A stretch of DNA of 64,000 nt from Yamagishiella unicocca (taxonomy: Eukaryota > Chlorophyta > Chlorophyceae > Chlamydomonadales > Volvocaceae), in contig BDSL01000048.1 in the NCBI GenBank assembly GCA_003116995.1, positions 620,001 through 684,000 on the forward strand, written 5' to 3'. The notes beneath the pieces are model-generated. The model was not told the origin of the DNA and ran no database searches. It worked only from the letters and a program-made list of their open reading frames with translations. Of the stretch, positions 36,800 through 47,300 are shown piece by piece; within the stretch, counting starts at the first letter, position 1, and every line of letters begins with the position of its first letter. Position numbers and translations under genes: made by a program.

Positions 36800-36959
36800 A
36801 GTCGTTGGAGGTTGGTGCGAAGTGCTGTTGTGTTGTAGGCGCATTCCAGGTAGGCGCTTTCATACGAGGAAAGGGAGAAGGGCTCCTTTCCTCGTATGAA
36901 AGCGCCTACCTGGAATGCGCCTACAACACAACAGCACTTCGCACCAACCTCCAACGACT
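36800..36959. repeat. Perfect inverted repeat, 75-bp arms, 10-base loop
   Basis: Bases 36800-36874 are exactly complementary to 36885-36959, with a centre at 36879/36880. The same peptide (MEVGAKCCCVVGAFQVGAF) is read from both strands as a result. A transcript would form a 75-bp hairpin. It could be a small-RNA precursor, a foldback transposon remnant or a replication-made palindrome. The sequence alone does not decide. Confidence 0.95.
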
Positions 36960-37909
36960 TCCTGTGACCACCCCGCCATCTAATTACGCAGGTGCGGCCC
37001 TACCCACTCGCTTACCCACTGACTCACTCACTGCCCCGCGACCTGCCACCTAATGCTTGCGGCCTCCATTGCCAAGTCCCGTGCACCGCCATGCCCTGCA
37101 TCCCTGGTGCATGCCCCCTATCTGACCAGATCTGACTGCTGCGCCCGCACTACGTGGAGCGGAAACTACGCACCTCGTGACCGCTATTACCCCTGGAGAC
37201 GCGCATGTGCCTTCCTCAACTGCACCCGTCTCTGTCTCTTCCATCACTCTCCGCTGCGTCCACGCCATCGTCGGCCGCCGCAGCCGCAGTAGCTGTGTTC
37301 CTAGCTGCCACTCGCAACGCCGCCACTCGCGCACACCGTTCGGGAGCTAGCTGCTTATGATGAAGCACGGTGATCGACGTGGTTAAACACAAAGCACGGC
37401 GCTATCGTTTAGTTGATAAGTTAAGCAGAATGCAAGGCGCTATCGAAGCAAAGCGGCAACGACTTGATCGACAAAGGAAGCACGCCGTACAGAAGCAATG
37501 GCTTATGGTGCCTGTACAGAACTCCATGCGAAAATTCCGCTGAAGCTTCATAGATTGCTCTCCCGTGGGGGGGCCTGTTTGTTGTCGCCAAACAAACACG
37601 GCAAGCAGTTTTTCGTACGGACGGCGTCCCGTAGTTTCACAACAAGATGCTATGCTGGGCAAAGGTATGCGGTGGCCAAAGCTCGCGTATCATCAGCCCG
37701 TACAGATAGAATAGAAAGGTGTAGTAAAATACCTTCATATGCTCAAAAGGTCTGGCAGCTTTTCCCTCGGACGCTATGCCTGTTACACATGTTTAAAGTT
37801 ACTATGGAAGTACGGTGACTGAGGCCAGAAAACTAACTTCTGTGCACAAGCCGCCTTACCGACAGACAACGCGCGCTGCTGACGGCTGCCACCTCGAACA
37901 CTGCCCAAT

Positions 37910-40900
37910 ATGGGCAACATGTTCTGCTGGGCAAAACCGAAGGAGCAGGTTCGACACAGCGTTGGGGTCGTGCACGCAGAGGGGCTCCAGCCCCTTCAAG
38001 AGGCAGTGGTCGCGGAGCCTCACGCGTTTTCGCCCTTCAGCAGCATGGCAGCAATGTTGGCGGAAGGGCAGCTGGGAGGTTCTCCAATGGCGTCCAACGA
38101 CGCTATGTTGACAACAAACTGCATTATCCCGAGCGTCCCAGTGTTACATGATGTACTTAATTTGCAATCCTGCCACGAACTCCTAGATTCGGTACAACTC
38201 GTGCAATGCATTGGAAGCGGGTCCTTCGCGCTGGTGTATAAAGGTACGCAATGCGGCGACCATAGTCTCCATCCTGCCGTAACCGCAACTAACGCACGCC
38301 AATCTGGCCCCCCTTTTGCTCCCCCTCCAGGCGTGTACCAGGGCAGCGATTGCGCGATAAAGTTCATCTGCTCTGACACCCTGGACAAGACGGCTGTGCG
38401 TGAGGCACTTCTCGGGCCGCAGCTGCATCATCCGCAGGTGCGGGATCGGCCTCGCGAGGATACGCAACCGAAGGCGATACTGCTGCCTGCGGTGGTCGCT
38501 GTAGGCCACTGCTCTTAGTGGATGGGAAGGTTTGGTGCTAGGCGAGCTCAGTTGCACGTACCCACTTTTCGTTTGCTATCGCGGGTTGCCAACGTTTTGG
38601 GACGACACCCATATCTCCCCTCCCTTGGTTTTGGCGCGGGACACGATTGCGGGAGCCTGTGGGAGTTCGGCGTCAGCACTGCGCTCGCTCGCTGACGGTT
38701 CCCCCCCCCCCTCAACTTGCGAATGAGCTCCCCCTCGCCATGCAAGTCAAGGTTGCAACAGCTCTCGTGCCTATGCGTCGAGCCGCTGAGCATATCTGTG
38801 CATATGTGTGGGGGAGGGGAACGCAGGTCGTTCAGACGTACATCACCCGGGGGGCCGTCCTCACCCGTGAGTTCCTCGAGACATTTTCGGAGCCAACGAG
38901 CGCGGCGAGCAGTGCTGGGAGGATCCCACAGCTGCCATCCTGCGGATCAGGTGGGTTGCGATGCACTTGTAACGGCTGGAAAGACACGTAAATTGCGATG
39001 TCTTATCTAACTGTTGCGTGCAAGCAAGCATAAAGGCCGCGATCGATTCACGAAAGCATGCGATCAGGTAGGGGCCAGGCGAGCGCATTGATGCCCTACG
39101 AGACGCCAAACTGGCAAATTTGGAACATGGGAGGGCGTTGTGATGCGGTTACCAAGGAGCGTGCTCGGTGTTCTACATGTCGTGCAGTGAGCCGCTAAGC
39201 AGCATGGAATCAGATGGCCTATGTGCGGTGGCTCAGGGGGTCAAAGGGCGTATACGGCCACCCTGGTGGACGTACAGGCTAAGGCTGTGGAGGGGCATTC
39301 ATTCGTGTCAAGCATCTGGACGGCGTTGGAAGGCCCAACTCCCACCCCCACCGTTGATTCGCGGATACATTCCCCCCCACCTTACCTCTCGCCGACCCCC
39401 TAAATACCCATGCTATCTAATTCGCATACGCGGCACAAACTCTTGCTGGAACTTATGTTACGCCACCCACCGCCTGCAGAAGACGGGTTCGGCAACCCCA
39501 GAAAAGTGTCCCACGACCGGCAAGGCTGGAGGGAGATGCTAGCGCACATCGGAGCAGGGCCAAACCAGACCATGGTGATGGCGGTTCAGGAACTGTGCGA
39601 GTACGGCAGCCTCCTTCGCGCGATCCAGCAGGGCATGTTCAAACCCAAGCCGGGTCTGCGGACGGAACACTTGGCGCGGCGGTCGTTGTTGCGCACGGCA
39701 TCAGAGATCTGTCGCGGCATGATCCACCTCCACGCTGCATCGGTGGTGCATGGTGGGTCACTCGGCGACACACGCCTTCTGCGTGGCTTGACAGGAACGC
39801 ATACAGCTGCTGCAACTTGGCATTTTAAACCTTGGAAGCAGAAGAACAACCGGCGAACCGCCGTGTCCCTTGTGATCCTGTGTCCGCTTGTGGTCACTCC
39901 TGGGTCGTCGAGTTGCACGGACGCGCGCATCGTACCGACGCGTTTGACAACTGAACGCAGCTTTCCCCCATGTCTGACGCCCACCGCAGGGGACCTCAAG
40001 CCACAGAACGTCTTGCTGGCAAAGTCCCGCGTTGATCGCCGGGGGTTCACAGTCAAGGCAAGTTTACTATGCGGTGGCGATCGGCTTGGAGGGCCGTCCG
40101 CGGCTGCGGACTTGAGCGGACCGAAGGGGGCTCGCTCGCGGGGGCGCGGGACGCGGCGTCACGCTGTGAGATACGGCTCTCGTAGCGTGACCTGTTCGGC
40201 GGTTGGGCTCCTTGCCTCAGCACGCCCTGTTCCTTGGCGAAGAGGTACGGTAACACCACCGGTACCTCCGTACCGTGAGACAGTAATCTAGGATCATCGC
40301 TGACTTGCCATGTGCTACAAGACATCTGAAGCACGTAAGCGGGGTGCCACTTTCCAGGTCGCCGACTTCGGGCTCTCCCACGTCCTCGGTGCACATAGTA
40401 AGATCGAGTCTTCGAGCTTTGGTGAGAAACCCACACTAGCTGGTGATTGCTTATTAACGTTCATGTTGATCAATTTTTCAGCCCCATGTCAGCCCACCAT
40501 CTCACCGGCCTCCCCGCCCAACATCGGAAGGGAAAAGATAGGATTCCGATGTGCGGCAGACATTGATTGGTTGACGCGTGCATGGACGGGGTGCTGAGGG
40601 TGGTAGGGAGAGTGTCTTCCTGCGGACAGGCTGCACCCTGCGGATGGCACCAGTATGTCAGCGCCACGCTCCGCTTGCTGGCTTGCTCGCAGGGACTGTG
40701 GCCTACATGAGTCCCGAGTCGATCAACGGCACCCTGTCCAAGGCCTCGGACGTGTACGCCCTGGGGGCTATCCTCTGGGAGATGCTCACGGGCCTGCGCA
40801 TATACGACGGAATGTCCGTACGTAGGTGGTGGTTGGGTTCGCCGGTCCGTCGTCATATCGTGTCGTGTGCCCACCATGCCGCTCTTACGTGTCGGGCCCA

Positions 40901-42115
40901 CGTGCCCACGTTTTGGCTACCCACTTCTCGCAGCACAGGCGTCGCGGAGCGGCCCCGTGTTTCCCACTCACCCGCCCAATTGTGCATGCTGCTTCGCAGC
41001 GTTGTTCACGGGAAGAAGGAAGACTCCTCCCACGTTGTCTGCTTCCGTCGTGGCCTGGCGATCGCACGTCGAACTCAACCAGCCCACCATTCTTGACGGA
41101 GCCCTCCACACCTTGCCCTCTCACACCTTGCCCTCTCCCCTGGTTCCCCCGATGCCGCTGCGTCCGCAGCCCAGATCCTGATAGGCGTCAGCCTGCAGGG
41201 CCTAAAGCCCGATTGGCCGGACGCCGTTTGGCCGGAGCTGTGCGCGCTGGGGCAGCGCTGTATGGCGCACGCGGCGCAAGAGCGACCTTCCTTTACGGAG
41301 GTGGAGAAGGCGCTTGTGGAGATTGAGGTTGCCATTCGGGTACGCTTGCTCACATTGGCGGATGGGACAGGTTGGGAAGCAGCCTCCCAAGTCCCAACAG
41401 ACGGGTGGGTGGACTAGAGACTAAGGAGTAGTTGTAGGGGCCGAAGGGGACGAAACGAATGTACGCGGTATGCTGGTTCGGAGGGGATAATGAAAAAAGG
41501 CGAATAATGAGCCACTGTTTGGTGGGTAGGGCAGTTGTATATATTTGGGGTAGCTGCGAAAGGTGCGCTTTTCCGCTTTGTTCAGAGTATCTCCCCACCC
41601 GTCGAAGCTGTTCGGGGAGGGCAGCGGCGCGCAAGGAGTCTTACGCGGTTTCAATCTTCCGTACTGTCACGGTGGTACGCTCATTACAGGACGAAGGCAA
41701 GGCTCATCGACAGGCGGGGCGCCAGGGCAGCTCCGGGTTTTCGCTGTTGCCGCCCACACCCACGGCGGGCGTCCCTTCGCCGCCTGTCGGATACACCGCA
41801 ACCGGCTATGTTGTCAGCAACGAAGCCCCTTCCCTGCCCACGGGTAAGACCTCGGATGACGCCGCAGCTGGCCGTCCTGCCACCTCGGGAGCCTTGCGGG
41901 GGGCTACAGGGGCTCCGGGCAACGCCGTTGGAAAGCCGCCGCCGTCCCCACCTCCTGGCCCGGACAGCCACGGCCTCGGGTCCGATAGCGGCGCGCCGAG
42001 TCGCTTCCTCGCCGAGGCGTTGCGCCAACGGAGCCCTGCTGCGGAGGTGGTGGACGTGACTGCAGCAGCTGCAGGTCGTAGTAACGATTCCAGTGCGCCC
42101 CAGACCATAAGGTAG
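37910..42115 (+). CDS. TKL protein kinase with acylation-type N-terminus
   Basis: Nine exons join in phase into 564 residues: 37910-38243, 38331-38437, 38827-38950, 39480-39752, 39990-40057, 40358-40421, 40693-40821, 41170-41339 and 41690-42115. The start MGNMFCWAKPKEQ has Gly2 and Cys6, as in myristoylated and palmitoylated proteins, suggesting membrane anchoring (inference). The kinase domain has Gly loop IGSGSFALVYKG, ATP lysine K122 (CAIKF), AVQELCEYGSLL, catalytic loop VVHGDLKPQNVLL (HGD instead of HRD, Asp281), VADFGLSHVL (Asp305), GTVAYMSPE and RCMAHAAQERPSF. The C-terminal tail is Pro/Ala/Gly/Ser-rich. Intron 5 uses a GC donor (CAAG then GCAAGT). The last 12 or so codons and the stop lie in a dispersed repeat. 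The domain order and HxD variant resemble the larger kinase upstream, so the two may be distant paralogues. Confidence 0.9.
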
Positions 42116-42160
42116 AGTCATCGGGCGCAGCGCCTGACACTGAAAGAGACGCAGAAAGGA
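42079..42160 (-). repeat. Dispersed repeat copy 9, overlapping a coding end
   Basis: Minus-strand copy (CCAGACCATAAGGTAGAGTC, GGGCGCAGCGCCTGACACTG). It supplies the C-terminal residues and the TAG stop of the kinase gene ending at 42115. Confidence 0.85.
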
Positions 42161-44324
42161 GGACAAACCAGTTGACCGAGGCCGGCGTTGACGGCGTTTT
42201 TCGTAGTGGTTTGAGGACATGAGCAAGCAGAGGCGTTTGGCTGACACGGTCCGACAATCGTCGCGTGGGCGTATAGCAAAATCCTATGTAGGCATGTCGA
42301 CGCTTCTTGCGGTTAAAATCCATAGTGTGCTGCTCGATGGAGCTATCAGCATACCGCAGCCGCACACATCGTTAGGGGCACTGCTTCCGCGGATCAAGAA
42401 AATGAAATGAGGTTTGGGTATCAACACAATGAATATTACCAGGTGACTGCCCGTGGGGATGCCTACATGCTTCTTGTTTATTTCGCACGTTGCCTGTGAA
42501 TTTCTGATTCAAACGTGGGTTATTTGCTCTCGTGTCGTGGGGAATGACGAAGGCAATTGATGCCGTATGCTTGACCCATTGCCTAGCATGCTTGTTGGGA
42601 AGCATACCGATATGCTGCTTAAGGTAATTAAGGAGAAAGGACGGCATATCATTCGGGAGCACTTGGGAAGTAATGAGCATTGAGGTTTTGGACTGTGTGG
42701 CGCAGAAACAGGGCCGCTTGCTAGGGCCATCTTGGAGGGCCGCCTGGTCTTTCAAGCTGTTGGTCTAGTGGTCGGTACATTGTGGAAGCCGGCCCTTGAG
42801 GGCTAGAATTCCTGTCACCTTGCGCTTATGTGACCCGAGGTTCACCGAAGAATGTACAGTGATGAAGTATATAATGCAGGCATGCACGCAGAGCCTTGCT
42901 TAATTGCTGCGCTGCGGGAGCATGAACCCTTGCTTAGAAATGTATGAGTTGAGTTCGTTTTGCATCGTCAGCTGTCGTTACACAAGGATGTCACGGGATG
43001 TCAGTCTTGGCACTAGGGAGTTGTGGAGCGTTGAGGACATCCGCGCCTGGCGCCCGCGGATGCGTTGAACCTGGCGGATATTCCTCGTAGTGTCGGTATC
43101 AATTGTTTGGTTGAGCTTTGGCGGCACGTTTTCACTTTGAGAGCTTCGCTTGTTCCCTCAGTACGTTAGCGGTCGAGGTGGCAGTCAGATGTAAGAGCAG
43201 TCTGCGCATGTACGCTTCAAGCGAATGCGAGCTGCTGCGAGCGAAACGGAGCGGATTTGGGTACGCTCCCCAGGCGGCTACGGTGCGTGATGGCCTGCCT
43301 TGCAGCATCGGAACCTCGTGTCTGGCGCCTGGAGTGTACGACGGGAGCCGTACGCCCTGGTCGCAACCCCCTGTGCCTTTTGGATAGGAGGGCATGCATG
43401 CGGTTTGTACGGGTGTCGGTATTGCAAGGATGGACAGCGCCTGTGCTAGTGAGTCGATCAGCCTCGTAGAGTCTCTATCCTCGCGGCGCCATGGCAAAAT
43501 GCTGTCACCACGGCAAATGTTTTTCGCCAGGCCTCTGCGGCTAAGTAGCCATTATAGGGTTCGCTATGTTGTGGAATAGTGCCTGTTCAATGGTGTGTGG
43601 CTCACGGGGAGCTGCGTCGGAAAAGCTGCTGAATTCATGGCGATGCCCCATCTAAGATGTAAGCAGCGTTTGATTTTCCCTCCTGTCTTTAAACCAGAGC
43701 ATCCGTCAGATTGGTCGCCAGATTGATGATGTATGGGAACAAATAGCCACCAGACGTCACGTGTGCTGCGAGCCAAGATGCGTGTCGTTGCCCTTCGCCC
43801 AAATTCAATCCGCCCCACCGCGGCGAAACGGTGACAACCGACGCGCGTTTGTGTCTGTGGTTCTCGTACCTAGCACGAGCTAGTTGCGCCACTTGTTGCC
43901 GAAAACCCAACGATTACCCCGTCTTGCCCTTCCATTTCCCGTCTTGCCCTTACATTGAATTGTACGGCGCGCAATATGACGGCACAGCGTGCACGCGGCT
44001 TCGATGCATGGGCAATATGAAAGGGGTGTGCAGTCAGAACTTACAAGGGGCATAAAGGTAATCGTGATGCTGAAAACCTACGTACGATGTCTGGAAAAGT
44101 TCTTACGGTATTGGTACCGGCGCGATCCCAACCGCCTGTTTTGTGTCTCATGCCTGCGTCGCACATCCTAGGTTATATTGTCGTGACGATGCATACATAG
44201 CTTCAATTGCTTCAATTGGTGATGACCATCTGAGCTGTTCACTCGTTGTGTTCACGCCTGCGGTTATGCTACCTGGCTCAAGGCGCAAGATTGCGATTCT
44301 GACCTACCCATCGATTCTTCAAGT
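42116..44324. other. Intergenic region without a recognised gene
   Basis: It holds the 3' flank of the second kinase, with possible TGTAA signals near 43188 and 43660, and the upstream region of malonyl-CoA decarboxylase. The ORFs here (for example 42372-42755 and 43132-43497, minus strand) show no recognised domain. Confidence 0.5.
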
Positions 44325-47300
44325 ATGTTAATATTGTTCGCTCGTAGCGCACCTGTGAGAAGAGGGCTGCGATGTCTCTTGCCAATATTCATAGATGATG
44401 GCAAACGGATATACCAGCGTCAACATTCCAGTGGAGTCGACGGGCTTCGCGAAATCCTTCATCAGCTTCGGCATGATGTTGGATCGGAAAATGTGCAGCG
44501 CGTTGAGTTTTCGGCGACGCTGGGCCTTCCGCAATCGGAACATAGCACAGGCCTCGACAGGGGCCACAGCAGCACATTTCCCGGCATTGTGGAGGCCAAG
44601 ATATCATCCTGTAGCATTAGTGAACCAGCAGCACTCGTCAAAGAGATGTTGCGAGTATTCACGCGGAAGGTGCCGGGTGGACTCGTACCCGACGGAATTG
44701 TACGCAGCTTCATGCAGGTAGCTATGGTGACACTGCGAGCTAGTTTCACGGCCTCCCCAACCCTTGTGCGCCCCTTCCTCCTCATCGCCTGGCAACAACC
44801 CTAACCCCCTGTCAACCCTGGCCCTGTAGGCTTACCTAGAATTGCGGGGCCCACAGGAGAGGTTGGCCTTCTTCCACCTGTTGTTCAGCGAGATGGGACT
44901 TTCGGGTAGGCCTGTGCTGACAGAGCATGCTTACCCAAGGACGGCATGCAGGCCGATGGTAACATGCACGGCATCATACTTAAAGATCAAGGGGTCGGTG
45001 GCAGTGGGGGCGAGCTGCGACCACGGCGCCGAAGCGACAGAGTCACAGCGCGCGGCCAAAAACACCGGTTGCATCCCGCCTCGTAGCCAACCCTCTCCCA
45101 AACTTCCAATCGACTCTCTCTCCAACCAACCAACCAAGTTGTCACCATGGACTAACTCGGATGGAATGAAGAGCGTGCCAAGCGGATGTCTTGTGGCCCG
45201 TCATCACTACCACTCCTGCTCTGCGGCCAAGAGCGCAATTGCACCCCCCCCAACACGTGTGTGAGGATGACACCCGACGACGATAACAACAACAAGGATA
45301 ACGGAAACAAACGCCTGCCTGCCGTGCGTCGCAGCGGGCGAGATCAACTTGGCGGTGCGACTGTGGTACAAGGTGATGGCCGGGGCTCCAGGGGTGGCCG
45401 CCGCCGCAGAAGCACCCCAATCGGGTGCCTCCTCCAGCGCTGCCGCGCGCCCAGCTGCCCCATCGGCCGCCTCGGCTCCCGTCGAGGGCTTCCAGGACAC
45501 CGCCTACCGCGCCGCCGACCGGCTTAGCAGCGCCGCCCGGCCCCTCTACACGCAGCTCTTCCTGCCTATCAGCCAGGCGCCGGGAGGTGAAGCCCTGCTT
45601 GCAGCGCGGGGGCGTGGCGGTGACGTGGCGGTGACGTGGCGGTGACGTGGCCCAGGGTTAGGGTACCCGTGCGTGGGCCGGGTCAGTTTATGGCTTGATA
45701 TCGATAACAGCCATCTCCTGGCAACAGCGCACCTGGACGTCTAAAAATGCGAGGCGCTCATGGCCACCGCAGTGAGTCAGCGGCCGCTGCCGACCCTAGT
45801 GCCCCCGCTGTGTGCCCCGCCGTGTGCCCCGCTGTATGCGGGCAGGCATGAAGTTCCTGGTGGACCTGCGAGCCGACCTGCTGGCGCTGGCCGCACAGCA
45901 GGCGACTCCCGCGGCGATGGCGCCACTCCGGGCAATGGCTGACCACCTCCGGTAGGCCCTCCCCGGGTGCCCGTCCTGCATGGCGTGGGCTGGGAATGAC
46001 CATGTTGGTGCAACTCGAGCAACACGCAAGGCTGTGTGGTACCTTGTTTTCGGATAAAGGTTAGCCTGTGCACATGGCTAGGTGCGTTGCTGGTGCGGGG
46101 GTGTAATCCGGAGAGGAATATGCATAGGTGGGTGGCTGGTCGACTGGCTGGGACTGGAGGAGGACGCGGCGCTTGCGAGGGCTTGAGCATGTCACAACAT
46201 GCCGCTCCCCGCCACTCCCCCACCTGCTCGCCCATTCACATGCAGACAGTCCTTGGCTGAGTGGTTCAGCGTCGGTCTCCTACACCTGCAGCCCATCTCC
46301 TGGCAGGAGTCGTCCGCCGCCCTGCTGGTCGGTAGTGTGGCGCTCATGCCCTGTTGCAGGGGCACCGAGCTTAGAAAGCCCTGCTGTAAGGGCGCTTTTT
46401 CGGCTTTGAAAGCCTTGGATGGTCTATAGGAAAAGCAAGGGAGCCAGTGTTGCTGACAAATGCGTTAAATGAGAGGCCTTGGTTCGTGCGAATGGCAGGG
46501 AGAGGGCAAGAGAGAGGTGCCGGGAGGAAGAGAGGGCAAGCACTGCCTTACACGCGAGCTGCGCCTGATGTCGTACCCCATGCGGTGCGTGCGGTGCATC
46601 CGCCATGTCGTTTCGTACGTGTGCGCTGCCCCCACCCCGGTGATCAGGAGCGAGTCATGCGGTACGAGGCGGTACACCCGCTGGCGAGCTGGGAGGAGCT
46701 GCGGAGGAGGCTGGGGCCGCGGCGCCGCGTGTTTGCATTCACACACCCCTCCATGCCGGGGGAGCCGCTGGTGGTGCTGCACACCGCGTTGCTGGACAGG
46801 GTGGGTGGATAGCAAGAGAAGCCTTGAAAAAGGCATAGGAGGGCTGGGCGAGCGGGTGCCGAGGCCCGGCCGGTGGGAGGCATGCGCTCGCGCCCCGGGG
46901 TACCCTGCCCTAGCACCGGGGACGTATGGAGCCCTCCTGCTGAGCCGGAGTGGCGTGTGGGATACACCCAGGGCTGCGTGCACTGTGAGTGAGAGACCGA
47001 AATGCTTTACCGCCCTGCACCCCTGTCGCTATGCGTCCGCTTCGTCTCCCGGACCCTAACGGCACCGAACCCTAACGGCACCGAACCCTAACGGCACCGA
47101 ACCCTAACGGCACCGAACTTTAACGGCACCGAACACTAACGGCACCGAACACTAACGGCACCGGACCCCGCCACGTTCCAACCCGCCAGCCCGCTGCGTC
47201 AATGGGTGAGATCCTGGAGGAGCCCCAACGTCGCGAGGCCGACGGGACGCGCGCCGCTGCCGCTGCCACCAGCCCGGACACTGCGCTGCCGCCGCGCGCC

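Larger units (their letters stand above)
32830..37909. other. Interval between the two kinase genes
   Basis: It holds the 3' flank of the first kinase, a three-copy 100-bp repeat, two dispersed-repeat copies, a 38-bp minisatellite and a long perfect inverted repeat. The ORFs at 34207-34745 and 35660-36451 show no recognised domain. The former lies upstream of dispersed-repeat copy 7 and could belong to the same larger element. Confidence 0.5.
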
